Assembly (NCBI GenBank): GCA_002433675.1
Contig: DJIP01000082.1
Location: forward strand, 1 to 25,950
Direction: 5' to 3'
From: Halomonas halophila
Lineage (GTDB): Bacteria; Pseudomonadota; Gammaproteobacteria; Pseudomonadales; Halomonadaceae
Length of the DNA stretch: 25,950 nt
Below the pieces are notes generated by a model. It worked only from the letters and a program-made list of their open reading frames with translations. It was not told the origin of the DNA and searched no databases. A program made the position numbers and the translations under genes. Shown here in pieces: positions 15,483-23,151 of this stretch; position 1 is the stretch's first letter, and each line of letters begins with the position of its first letter.

Positions 15483-17324
15483 ATGGCTAAGGATCGATCA
15501 GCGGGCTTGGGCCCGACGTCGCTGTTGCAGGCGGCTTCCGCCGGCAAGGTCGCCCGGCATCCCTCCGTGGTGGCGGGGCTGGTGCTTGACCGCGCCCCGG
15601 TGGGGCTGGCGCTGATCGATGCCAATGACCGCCTGTTATGGGCCAACACCGCGCTGACGGAGCTGGCCTGTCCCACCGGTGGCGAGCTGCAGGGCCGCAA
15701 CCTCAACGAGCTGTTTCGCCCCTTCGTCAATCTGCTGGGGGAGCGGGGCAGCTACCATACCCTGTCACCCGGCGAGGACTGGCAGCAGGCCTGGCTTGCG
15801 GTGGATGACAGCGCCAGCGCCCGGCTGGGGCTGATGTCCTGCGTAGCCTTCGACCGAGGCGCCGATGCGTCCCTGGACGCCGGCACCGATCCGCTGATGT
15901 GGCTGGTCACCTTCGTCGATCTCGACGCCGACGCCGACGCGGTACTGGATCGCCGCCATGCCGATATCGGCAACGTGGCCAGTACCTGGATCTTCGAGGA
16001 CCGCCTGTCCCACGCTTTCGATCGCGCCGACCGTCTTGGTCAGCGCCTCGGCGTGATGCTGGTCGAGCTGCACGGCCTGTCGCGCATCCTGGTGGACCAT
16101 GGTGGCGAGATGGCGTCGCGGGTGTCGCGCCGGGCCGGACGCCGACTGGTCAACGTGCTGCGCCGGGAAGACAGCGTGGTGCAGATCGATCGCGAACGCT
16201 GGGGGGTGCTGCTCGAGCATCCGGTCACGCCGGAGACCATGCAACTGGTGGCCGACCGCTGCCTCGAAGCGCTGGAACCGCCCTTTACCCTACCCGGCTA
16301 TCAGCCCGCCTTGATCGAGCCGCGCATCGGCATCGTCCTGTGTCCGGAAGACGGCGAGGAAACCGGCGAGCTGCTGGCCCACGCCGAAAAGGCGCTGGAA
16401 GAGGCCGTGCCCGGAGGTTTCGCCTTCTACGACGGCAGCCTGCAGCGTCTGATGGAGCGCCAGCAGCGCTTCCGTCACGAGCTGCAGGAAGCGCTGATGT
16501 TCCCCGATCAGCAGTTCTTCCTGGTGTATCAGCCCCAGTTCGATCTGCTCACCCGGCGCTGCTGCGGGCTCGAGGCGCTGGTGCGCTGGCGCCATCCCCA
16601 GCGTGGCGAGGTGGCGCCGGCAGAATTTGTCGCGCTCGCTGCCGATATGCAGCTGGTCGACCGGCTAGATCGCTGGGTGCTCAAGGAGGTGGTGGCCCAG
16701 CGCAGGCGCTGGCGCGAGGCCGGCTCCGAGCTGGGTGACTGGGATATCTCGGTGAACATTCACCACCGCCTGCTGGATCAGGCCGGCTTCGATGGCCGCG
16801 CCCTGGATCTCTACCTGCGCCAGCTATGCGAGTCTGGCGCGAAGGGGGAGGCGGGTGCCCAGGAAGAGGCGGGCGGCCACTATCGCCACGAGTGCCTCGA
16901 CTGGTTGTGCCTGGAGGTGGATGGCGCGGGGTTGTTCGAGGTGGGCCACCGCCAGTCCCACCTGTTAAGGCGTATCGTCGCTTTGGGCGTGCGGCTCGGC
17001 GTCGATGGGCTGGGCCGCTCCCCGGTGGACCTGTTCGGCATGGCCTCTCTGCCGGTGACCCTGGGCAAGCTGGGGCCGGAGACCCTCAAGACCCTGGCCG
17101 ATCCCTCCACCAGCATGCGCCAGAGCGTGGCGGCGCTGATGCGCTGCCTCGAGGCGCTGGAGTTCGTCGCGGTGGCGGTGGGGGTCGAGACCGCCGAACA
17201 GCTCGATACCATCAAGGCGCTGGGGCTTGTCCGGATTCAGGGGCGTCTTGTCGGTGCGCCGCTGGAAAGCGAGGCCCTGGTGGGCTGGGCGGCCTCCGGC
17301 GCGCATCCCGCGATAGCGATCTGA
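15483..17324 (+). CDS. PAS-GGDEF-EAL protein with degenerate catalytic sites, probable c-di-GMP effector
   Basis: This 613-residue soluble protein has a PAS-like start (about 30-155), a GGDEF-like domain (about 165-320) and an EAL domain (about 335-605). The GGDEF position reads DRERW (236-240), so cyclase activity should be absent. In the EAL domain the first motif EALVRW (Glu364), Asn425, Glu478, Lys529 and Gln586 remain. The DDFGTG motif has become VDGLGR, which replaces the second metal Asp with Gly509, and the Glu of the VAEGVE motif is Val566. Loss of these residues predicts no phosphodiesterase activity, while part of the nucleotide pocket is kept. FimX, LapD and YdiV are known examples of inactive EAL proteins that work by binding. 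The sigma-28 promoter and adjacent flgN-flgM-flgA suggest a role in motility. Starts at ATG 15483 with a weak AGGG upstream. Confidence 0.88.
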   Translation: MAKDRSAGLGPTSLLQAASAGKVARHPSVVAGLVLDRAPVGLALIDANDRLLWANTALTELACPTGGELQGRNLNELFRPFVNLLGERGSYHTLSPGEDWQQAWLAVDDSASARLGLMSCVAFDRGADASLDAGTDPLMWLVTFVDLDADADAVLDRRHADIGNVASTWIFEDRLSHAFDRADRLGQRLGVMLVELHGLSRILVDHGGEMASRVSRRAGRRLVNVLRREDSVVQIDRERWGVLLEHPVTPETMQLVADRCLEALEPPFTLPGYQPALIEPRIGIVLCPEDGEETGELLAHAEKALEEAVPGGFAFYDGSLQRLMERQQRFRHELQEALMFPDQQFFLVYQPQFDLLTRRCCGLEALVRWRHPQRGEVAPAEFVALAADMQLVDRLDRWVLKEVVAQRRRWREAGSELGDWDISVNIHHRLLDQAGFDGRALDLYLRQLCESGAKGEAGAQEEAGGHYRHECLDWLCLEVDGAGLFEVGHRQSHLLRRIVALGVRLGVDGLGRSPVDLFGMASLPVTLGKLGPETLKTLADPSTSMRQSVAALMRCLEALEFVAVAVGVETAEQLDTIKALGLVRIQGRLVGAPLESEALVGWAASGAHPAIAI

Positions 17325-17448
17325 GCCAGCCATTGATGCCGCCAAGGTGGCAGAGCCGGGCAGGTGTTTCCGAGAGGAGGTGTCAGGCCCGATGTCGAGA
17401 GTCCAAGCGGCGAGCCCAAGCTGCGAGCCAAGACCTTGAACCAGGAAA

Positions 17449-17898
17449 TCAGGCCGAGACGTTGAGCCGAGAGGGCTGCAGCCGGGTGCGGCCGTCGGGC
17501 TGGTAGACGCTGGCGTTGGCGATGCGGTGGATCTGGTCGAGCATGCGCTGGTTGTGCTCCATGCGCAGGGCCAGCAGTTCGCCACAGCGCAGATTGGCGC
17601 GGGAGACTTCCCTGGCGAGTGCCATGGTGGTCTGCCAGGCGGCTTCGCAGCCGGCGTCACGGGCGGCTTGCAGGGTGCCCTCGCGGTCATCGGGGTAGCC
17701 CAGTCGGCACTGTACCTGATGGCGGCGGGCTTCCGTCTCGGCAAGCCTTTGCTGGATCTCGGACTTCTGGCCGGCGAGCGCCACCAGCGCCTCGCTGTCG
17801 ACCTGGCCCTGAACCAGGCACTCCTGTTCCTCGCCCAGCAGGGCCAGCAGCTCGGCGAGTCGCTCACGCTGCTGGTCGAGCAGTCGGGCCAGACTCAC
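17449..17898 (-). CDS. flgN: Flagellar export chaperone FlgN
   Basis: This 149-residue, largely helical protein is the FlgN-family chaperone that escorts the hook-filament junction proteins FlgK and FlgL to the export gate. The heptad-like N-terminus (LDQQRERLAELLALLGEEQECL) and the C-terminal ALRMEHNQRMLDQIHRIAN region fit the family in order and length. Translation starts at GTG 17898, which overlaps the flgM stop (GTGA), with AGAGGG upstream. This coupling to flgM is the usual arrangement in gammaproteobacteria. Expression should come from the sigma-28 promoter ahead of flgM and possibly from flgA read-through. It converges with the EAL gene, and the 124 bp between them show no clear terminator. 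Confidence 0.9.
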   Translation of the reverse strand: MSLARLLDQQRERLAELLALLGEEQECLVQGQVDSEALVALAGQKSEIQQRLAETEARRHQVQCRLGYPDDREGTLQAARDAGCEAAWQTTMALAREVSRANLRCGELLALRMEHNQRMLDQIHRIANASVYQPDGRTRLQPSRLNVSA

Positions 17899-18200
17899 GA
17901 CTGCGAGCCCTCTGAGGTATCGCCGAGCATGTCGCGGACGCTGTCGATCAGGCCGTCGGCGATGCGCTCGGGATGGATTTCCAGGCGACCCTCGCGGATG
18001 GCGTCACGAATCTGTTCGACCCGGGCGCTGTCGATGTCCTGGCTGGTATCCGCCGCCGGGCGGCTCAGGTGGGCCTGGGCACCGGCTTCGACACCGGCGC
18101 CAGCGGCTTTTTGCGTCTCGCTTTGCTGGAGCTTGTCGCTCTGCTGCGGCCCCTCGCTTTGGGCGGGGCGGGTCAGAGGATGTTGCGAATCGATCTTCAC
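17895..18200 (-). CDS. flgM: Anti-sigma-28 factor FlgM
   Basis: This 101-residue protein binds and holds FliA until the hook is complete, when it is exported. The C-terminal half is diagnostic: DIDSARVEQIRDAIREGR followed by LEIHPERIADGLID. The N-terminal half is polar and rich in Gln, Ser and Ala, as expected for the disordered export region. I chose GTG 18200, giving MKIDSQHPL, because GAGG precedes it at 8 nt; a TTG two codons upstream (18206) is possible. The gene lies between flgA and flgN and has its own sigma-28 promoter, which closes the classic feedback loop. Confidence 0.93.
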   Translation of the reverse strand: MKIDSQHPLTRPAQSEGPQQSDKLQQSETQKAAGAGVEAGAQAHLSRPAADTSQDIDSARVEQIRDAIREGRLEIHPERIADGLIDSVRDMLGDTSEGSQS

Positions 18201-18278
18201 GGGCAAGGCCTCACGAGAATGGCGATGGGACCAGGCGCTGGCTGTCGCCGTTGATCCGAATGTCTGCGTCTATGTACA

Positions 18279-18305
18279 TCATCGGCCGCAAGAACAAGAA
18301 CTTTA
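18279..18305 (-). promoter_or_regulatory. Sigma-28 (FliA) promoter of flgM-flgN
   Basis: On the minus strand TAAAGTTC (18305-18298), 11 nt, and GCCGATGA (18286-18279) match the FliA consensus. It lies in the 169-bp gap between flgA and flgM, about 80 nt before the flgM start. Confidence 0.88.
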
Positions 18306-18306
18306 G

Positions 18307-18329
18307 GGCTGGCGCACCAGCCGGTTTTT
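18307..18329 (+). terminator. Short hairpin with T-run between flgM and flgA
   Basis: GGCTGG (18307-18312) and CCAGCC (18317-18322) form a 6-bp stem with a 4-nt loop, followed on the plus strand by GGTTTTTA. As an intrinsic terminator it would act on plus-strand (antisense) transcripts. On the minus strand it lacks a T-run and abuts the flgM promoter. Confidence 0.4.
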
Positions 18330-18343
18330 AACGCCGTATTACC

Positions 18344-18361
18344 GAGCGCAGGCACTTTTCA
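18344..18361 (-). repeat. Dispersed flagellar-locus repeat, copy 3
   Basis: On the minus strand the exact 18-bp core TGAAAAGTGCCTGCGCTC lies at 18361-18344, beginning 8 nt after the flgA stop. Only the core matches the other copies; the flanks differ. Confidence 0.75.
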
Positions 18362-18369
18362 TCAACGTC

Positions 18370-19143
18370 CTAGTAGGTTACCGCCAGCCGGCCGTGTTCC
18401 ACCACCCGGGCGTCGAGGATCTGGCGCCGATCCACCCTTACCCGCACGATATCGCCGAGGCCGCCGGCCTCCAGCGCCTCGCCCTGGCGGCTGATGCGAA
18501 AGCCCCGGCCACTGGCTTCCACCGCGACCTGCTCGCCGCGTCTCACCAGCTTGGGTGATGTCAGCTGATGGGCCGACAGCGCTTGACCCTGGCGAATCCC
18601 GCGTCGTGCGATCTGACCGATGGCCGCTTGTGGATCGGTCAGCGCCTGGGACGGCAGACGGCTTACGTCGAAGCGCTCGCTGGTCAGCATGTCCGCGCTC
18701 AGGCGCTCGCCGGGGGCGATGTCCCGCGCCGCCACCAGTCGCTCGCCCAGTCGGGTGATTTCGGCCTGCAGATAGCGGCTGCGATGGCGCTCTCCCTCGC
18801 AGCGAAGCCCCACCGAGACGCGTCCGGCCAGTCGGCTCCCCGCCCGGGGCAGGAAGGGTTCGGGCTGGCGGCAGTCGGCCAGGCTCGCCGCCGGCGGGAA
18901 TACCTGAATCTCCAGATCGCCCGGCCGGGCGCCGTCGGCCAGGGCCTGCTCGAACAGAAAGCTCTCTACCCGTGTCAGCGCTTCCCCGGTGCCCGCATCG
19001 ACACCGCCGTCATCGACCGCCTGGCCGCTGGCCTGGGCGGTGCTGGCGGCAAAGCCTGTGCTGACACACAGCACCAGCGCCGCCCGGGCGATGACCCAGG
19101 ACAGGGAAGCAGTGGCTTGTACAAGAGATGAGGATCGAGACAT
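18370..19143 (-). CDS. flgA: Flagellar P-ring assembly chaperone FlgA
   Basis: This 257-residue periplasmic protein helps FlgI assemble into the P-ring. A Sec signal peptide is visible (hydrophobic WVIARAALVLCVSTGFAAS, likely cut after AQA near residue 38). The central region has the SAF fold marks VAARDIAPGERLSADML (about 137-153), and the C-terminal ChapFlgA part contains KLVRRGEQVAVEASGRGFRIS and GDIVRVRV. The listed length is typical. The ATG at 19143 has no strong ribosome site, so the exact start is uncertain, but it places the signal peptide well. It is divergent from flgB, and a 252-bp shared upstream region contains a 22-bp repeat array. flgM and flgN follow on the same strand. Confidence 0.93.
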   Translation of the reverse strand: MSRSSSLVQATASLSWVIARAALVLCVSTGFAASTAQASGQAVDDGGVDAGTGEALTRVESFLFEQALADGARPGDLEIQVFPPAASLADCRQPEPFLPRAGSRLAGRVSVGLRCEGERHRSRYLQAEITRLGERLVAARDIAPGERLSADMLTSERFDVSRLPSQALTDPQAAIGQIARRGIRQGQALSAHQLTSPKLVRRGEQVAVEASGRGFRISRQGEALEAGGLGDIVRVRVDRRQILDARVVEHGRLAVTY

Positions 19144-19185
19144 CGGGATACCGGTGGTCGGTGCGATCTTTAGCGCCCGGGGCCG

Positions 19186-19245
19186 TTTGAAGGGCGCTTT
19201 CCTGGCCTTTCAAGGGCGCTTGCCTGGCCATTCAAGGGCCATGGC
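19186..19245 (+). repeat. 22-bp tandem repeats between divergent flgA and flgB
   Basis: Two 22-bp units (19186-19207 and 19208-19229) differ at two positions, and a partial third follows at 19230-19245. Each carries an AAGGGC core, at 19190, 19212 and 19234, spaced by exactly 22 bp, which is about two helical turns. No coding sequence overlaps. The array is placed 43 bp before the flgA start and about 150 bp before flgB, where an activator or repressor of both operons could bind. Confidence 0.7.
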
Positions 19246-19395
19246 ACACCAGTGTAGAGAAGCCGGCATCGACGCATGGTCTGAAATGGGCGTGGTAATG
19301 GGGGCTGTTCACGGCTTTGTGCAGACAGGGGCCTGGGTATTCTTCATCGTCGAACCCCTTGTCTCTTTGTTCCCTTGCTTACGGAGCGCACCGGG

Positions 19396-19812
19396 ATGAT
19401 CGATCAGCTCGAGGCCTCGCTCGCTTTTCACCAGCAGGCCCTGTCGCTTAGACAGGAACGCCAGAAGGTCCTGGCCAGCAATATCGCCAATGCCGATACC
19501 CCCGGCTACAAGGCACGCGACATGGACTTTTCCCAGGCCCTGGAAGCCGCGACCAAGGGGGCGAATCAGCCCGGTCTGGCCCTGGCGCGGACGTCCAGTC
19601 ACCACCTGTCGGGTCATGGCCAGGCCATGTCGCTTGGCGGCAGCGAGCTCAAGTACCGCGTACCGGAGCAGGCCAGCCTCGACGGCAACACCGTGGACAT
19701 GGACCGCGAGCGGGCCGCCTTCACCGACAACTCGGTGCGTTACCAGGCTGCGCTGACGATCCTCAACAGTCGCATCCAGGGCCTCAAGCAGGCCATGCAG
19801 CCCGAGCAGTAA
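19396..19812 (+). CDS. flgB: Flagellar basal-body proximal rod protein FlgB
   Basis: This 138-residue protein forms part of the proximal rod that links the MS-ring to the distal rod. The motif VLASNIANADTPGYKARD near residue 25 is the hallmark of rod proteins, and the C-terminus (VRYQAALTILNSRIQGLKQAM) is the matching helical end. The ATG at 19396 was preferred over a TTG 21 nt upstream because it gives the standard MIDQLEASLAFHQ start and follows GGAG at about 9 nt. It is the first gene of the flgBCDEFGHIJ operon. No sigma-28 promoter is visible, as expected for a middle-stage operon. Confidence 0.96.
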   Translation: MIDQLEASLAFHQQALSLRQERQKVLASNIANADTPGYKARDMDFSQALEAATKGANQPGLALARTSSHHLSGHGQAMSLGGSELKYRVPEQASLDGNTVDMDRERAAFTDNSVRYQAALTILNSRIQGLKQAMQPEQ

Positions 19813-19851
19813 GCCCGGTCCATCTCAGTTTCCAAGCAGGGAGAGCGCCCC

Positions 19852-20256
19852 ATGTCGATGTTTTCGATCTTCGATATCTCCGCCTCGGCGATGTCCGCCC
19901 AGGCCCAGCGCATGAACGTCACCGCCAGCAATATGGCCAACGCCGACAGCGTGGCCGGCCCCGACGGCGAGGCCTACCGCGCCCGCCAGGCGGTGTTCGA
20001 GTCCCGCGCCGCCAGCGACGGCATCGGCGGCGTCGGTGTGCGCGAGGTGGTCGAGGACCCCTCGCCGCTGCGCCAGGAGTATCGCCCCGAGCATCCGCTG
20101 GCCGATGACGCCGGCTACGTGGCGATGCCCAACGTCGACCCGGTGGGCGAGATGGTCAACATGATCTCCGCCTCCCGCTCCTATCAAGCCAACGTCGAGG
20201 TCATGAACACCAGCAAGCAGCTGATGCTCAAGACCCTGACCCTGGGCGAGGGCTGA
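19852..20256 (+). CDS. flgC: Flagellar basal-body rod protein FlgC
   Basis: This 134-residue proximal rod component has the rod/hook N-terminal motif [11 protein letters not shown] (around residue 24) and the classic C-terminal helix [24 protein letters not shown]. The start ATG at 19852 follows AGGGAGAG at good spacing. It lies 39 bp after flgB and 4 bp before flgD, in a common transcript. The length is standard for FlgC. Confidence 0.96.
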   Translation: MSMFSIFDISASAMSAQAQRMNVTASNMANADSVAGPDGEAYRARQAVFESRAASDGIGGVGVREVVEDPSPLRQEYRPEHPLADDAGYVAMPNVDPVGEMVNMISASRSYQANVEVMNTSKQLMLKTLTLGEG

Positions 20257-20260
20257 TCCC

Positions 20261-20956
20261 ATGGCCAACACCATCGATGCAAGCGTTTACCAATCGGTCA
20301 ACGCCGCCACCGCTCAGGCCAGCTCCAAGCAGGCGTCCGACGAGCTCGGCGACAACTTCATGACCATGCTGGTGACCCAGCTGCAGAACCAGGATCCGCT
20401 CAATCCCATGGACAACAGCGAGATGACCTCGCAGTTGGCCCAGATCAACACGGTTTCCGGCATCGAGTCGCTCAACGAGACCATGTCGTCGATCACCGGC
20501 CAGATCAACGCCGGCCAGGCGCTGCAGGCCACCGGGCTGATCGGCAAGGGCGTGCTGGTGCCGGGGGATCGCATCGTCATGGCCCACAACGATGAAGGCG
20601 CGCCGGTCTCCACGCCCTTTGGCGTCGAGCTGGAAAGCCCCGCCGCCGAGGTCAAGGTGACCATCACCAACGAGTCCGGCGAGGTCATCAACAGCTACAA
20701 CCTGGGCCCGGCCTCCGCCGGGACCGAGTCGTTCCAGTGGGACGGCATGACAGGTGAAGGCGTGGCGGCCCCCGAAGGTGCCTATCACGTCAGCATCGAG
20801 GCCACCGGTGTCGAGGGCGAGGAGCTTGCGGTGACCGCGCTCAACTACGCCCAGGTCGGCGGGGTGTCCCCGGCGGATGACAGCGGCCAGGTGCAACTCG
20901 ATCTGGGTGCCGTCTACGGGCAGGTGGCGCTGAGCGATATCCGCCAGATTCTGTAG
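20261..20956 (+). CDS. flgD: Flagellar hook assembly scaffold FlgD
   Basis: This 231-residue capping protein sits at the tip of the growing hook and is discarded when the hook is finished. The conserved N-terminal region NFMTMLVTQLQNQDPLNPMDNSEMTSQLAQ is diagnostic. The C-terminal half has the FLG_D Ig-like pattern with SFQWDGMTGEGVAAPEGAY. The ATG at 20261 lies 4 bp after the flgC stop. Length is usual for the family. Confidence 0.96.
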   Translation: MANTIDASVYQSVNAATAQASSKQASDELGDNFMTMLVTQLQNQDPLNPMDNSEMTSQLAQINTVSGIESLNETMSSITGQINAGQALQATGLIGKGVLVPGDRIVMAHNDEGAPVSTPFGVELESPAAEVKVTITNESGEVINSYNLGPASAGTESFQWDGMTGEGVAAPEGAYHVSIEATGVEGEELAVTALNYAQVGGVSPADDSGQVQLDLGAVYGQVALSDIRQIL

Positions 20957-21012
20957 CGAACGCAGGATGACCGTCGGGTCATCGACGCAGGGAAACGTAT
21001 AAGGAGAGTGAC

Positions 21013-22263
21013 ATGGGTTTTTCACAAGCGCTGAGTGGTCTGAACGCCGCCGCCGATAGCCTGGACGTGCTGGGCAACAATATCGCCAACTCCCAGACCG
21101 TGGGCTACAAGAGCGGTAGTGCGCAGTTCGCCGACGTCTTCGCCAACTCCCAGATCGGCCTGGGTACCAAGGTCTCCACCGTGCTGCAGGACTTCAGCGG
21201 CGGCAACCTGGAGTCCACCAACCGGCCGCTGGATCTGGGCATCAGCGGTGACGGCTTCTTCCGCATGGAACAGAACGGCCAGGTGGTCTACAGCCGCAAC
21301 GGCCAGCTGACCATGACCCCGGACGGCTACCTGCAGAACGCCCAGGGCGCGCGCATCATGGGTTACGGCGTCAACGCCGCCGGTGCGGTCCAGGTGGGCG
21401 GCCAGCCCGAGGTGCTGCAGATCGAGGCCGACGAGATGCCGGCCAGCGCCACCACCGAGGTGTCCACCACCTTCAACCTCGACTCACGCAAGGTCGCCGG
21501 CGAAGACCTCAACAGCGTCACCCTGGCGGGCTCCGACGGCTCCACCGGTGTCCCGATCGACTACCACTACTCCAACAACTTCACCGCCTACGACTCGCTG
21601 GGTAACCCGCGCAATGTCACCGTCTACTACGAGAAGACCGGCGACAATCAGTGGACCGCCACCACCGCGATGGACGGCATGGTGCTGATGGATGGTGCCA
21701 CCCCTGCCGAGCCGCAGACCATGGACATGACGTTCAACGAGAACGGCCAGCTGACGACACCGGGTAACGGCCAGTTCGCACTGACCTTTCCCAACGACCC
21801 CTTCCTGGGCGGCGCCAACGACATGGCGCTGACCTTCGATATTTCCGGCTCCACCCAGTTCGGCAACAACGCCAGCACCACCTCGCTCAACCAGAACGGC
21901 TACACCTCCGGCGCCCTGGTCGGTATCAGCATCGACAGTGACGGCACCGTGGTGCGCAGCTACTCCAACGAGCAGACCCGCCCGGCCGGCCAGATCGCCC
22001 TGGCCAGCTTCCGCAACCCCGAGGGCCTGTCACCCGCCGGTGACAACACCTGGGCCGCCACCGACGCCTCCGGCCAGGAGCTGGTCGGTGCCCCGGGTAC
22101 CGGCCTGCTGGGCGGCATCCAGTCCGGCGCCATCGAGACCTCCAACGTCGACATGGCCAAGGAGCTGGTCAGCATGATCGTCACCCAGCGCGCCTACCAG
22201 GCCAATTCGCAGACCATCAAGACCCAGGACGAAGTGCTGCAGACCGCCATCAACCTGCGCTGA
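21013..22263 (+). CDS. flgE: Flagellar hook protein FlgE
   Basis: This 416-residue protein polymerises into the hook, the universal joint between rod and filament. It begins with GFSQALSGLNAAADSLDVLGNNIANSQTVGYKSG, the hook/rod N-terminal signature, and ends with ELVSMIVTQRAYQANSQTIKTQDEVLQ, the C-terminal signature. The middle is the surface domain. The ATG at 21013 has AAGGAG at 21001-21006. The length is comparable to E. coli FlgE (402). It follows flgD after a 56-bp gap, and an inverted repeat sits between it and flgF. Confidence 0.97.
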   Translation: MGFSQALSGLNAAADSLDVLGNNIANSQTVGYKSGSAQFADVFANSQIGLGTKVSTVLQDFSGGNLESTNRPLDLGISGDGFFRMEQNGQVVYSRNGQLTMTPDGYLQNAQGARIMGYGVNAAGAVQVGGQPEVLQIEADEMPASATTEVSTTFNLDSRKVAGEDLNSVTLAGSDGSTGVPIDYHYSNNFTAYDSLGNPRNVTVYYEKTGDNQWTATTAMDGMVLMDGATPAEPQTMDMTFNENGQLTTPGNGQFALTFPNDPFLGGANDMALTFDISGSTQFGNNASTTSLNQNGYTSGALVGISIDSDGTVVRSYSNEQTRPAGQIALASFRNPEGLSPAGDNTWAATDASGQELVGAPGTGLLGGIQSGAIETSNVDMAKELVSMIVTQRAYQANSQTIKTQDEVLQTAINLR

Positions 22264-22275
22264 TGACCACGCCGG

Positions 22276-22294
22276 CCGCTGCCCCGGGCAGCGG
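22276..22294 (+). other. Intercistronic inverted repeat between flgE and flgF
   Basis: CCGCTGCCC (22276-22284), one base, then GGGCAGCGG (22286-22294) is a 9-bp perfect inverted repeat 13 nt after the flgE stop. No T-run follows, so message stabilisation or processing at the end of the highly expressed hook gene is more likely than termination. Confidence 0.55.
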
Positions 22295-22322
22295 TCCTTC
22301 ACACCTTTCAGGGGAGTCGTAG

Positions 22323-23078
22323 ATGGATCGCATGCTCTACACCGCCATGAGCGGCGCACGCCAGACCATGGAGCAGCAGTCGGTGGTCAGCCACAACCTG
22401 GCCAACGCCTCGACCACGGGCTTCCGGGCCCAGCTTCACGCCATGCGCGCGGTGCCGGTCGAGGGCGAGGCGCGTCTCGACACCCGGGTGTCCACCGCCG
22501 CCTCGACCCCAGGGGCGGACTTTTCCCCGGGGGCCATCACCCGCACCGGTCGCACCCTGGACGTGGCCATCGACGGTGACGGCTTCTTCGCGGTGGAAAG
22601 CGATGACGGTAGCGAGGCCTACACCCGCCGCGGCGACCTGCAGGTGGATGGCAACGGCCTGCTGACCTCGGTGGGGCGCCCGGTGATCGGCGAGGGTGGG
22701 CCGATCCAGGTGCCGCTGGAGGCCGAGCTGTTCCTCGGCGCCGACGGCACCATCAGCGCCATCGGCATGGGCCAGGATCCTGACGCCCTGGCCGAGATCG
22801 GCCGGCTCAAGCTGGTCGAGCCGCAGCCCGGCGAGCTGACCCGTGGCGGCGACGGTCTGTTTCGCTCCATCGGAGAGAATGGTGAGCCTGCCGCGCTGGC
22901 GGCCTCCGACCAGGTACGGGTAGTCAGCGGGGCGCTGGAGGGCAGCAACGTCAATCCGGTGGAGTCCATGGTGGCGATGATCGATGTGGCGCGGCGCTAC
23001 GAGCTGCAGACCAAGATGATCAGCACCGCCGACGAGAACGCCCAGAAGGCCAACAGCCTGCTGTCGTTGAACGGCTGA
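22323..23078 (+). CDS. flgF: Flagellar basal-body rod protein FlgF
   Basis: This 251-residue proximal rod protein has the N-terminal MLYTAMSGARQTMEQQSVVSHNLANASTTGFRA pattern, the central GDGFFAVE motif shared by FlgE, FlgF and FlgG, and the C-terminal GSNVNPVESMVAMIDVARRYELQTKM. The start ATG at 22323 follows GGGGAG. The length is typical. It lies 59 bp after flgE and 73 bp before flgG, in the rod order seen across Proteobacteria. Confidence 0.95.
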   Translation: MDRMLYTAMSGARQTMEQQSVVSHNLANASTTGFRAQLHAMRAVPVEGEARLDTRVSTAASTPGADFSPGAITRTGRTLDVAIDGDGFFAVESDDGSEAYTRRGDLQVDGNGLLTSVGRPVIGEGGPIQVPLEAELFLGADGTISAIGMGQDPDALAEIGRLKLVEPQPGELTRGGDGLFRSIGENGEPAALAASDQVRVVSGALEGSNVNPVESMVAMIDVARRYELQTKMISTADENAQKANSLLSLNG

Positions 23079-23113
23079 CCCCTTCAACCGACGGCCAGGG
23101 CCGAATTATTGAG

Positions 23114-23136
23114 CGGTCAGGGGATCCTCCTGACCG
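23114..23136 (+). other. Intercistronic hairpin before flgG
   Basis: CGGTCAGG (23114-23121) pairs with CCTGACCG (23129-23136); one G-T and one G-C pair extend the stem to about 10 bp with a 3-nt loop. It lies directly before the flgG ribosome site (GAGGGAGAG) and 15 nt before the ATG. It may stabilise the transcript or modulate flgG translation. Confidence 0.55.
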
Positions 23137-23151
23137 AGGGAGAGAAGAACC

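Noticed and set aside
19145..19175. Possible sigma-28 promoter for flgA (TAAAGATC on the minus strand)
   Set aside because: The -35 is good, but at 11-nt spacing the -10 reads CGGTATCC, which matches the consensus poorly.
19241..19260. Possible sigma-54 promoter before flgB (TGGCAC)
   Set aside because: The -24 element is present but the -12 position reads TGTAG and lacks the required GC.
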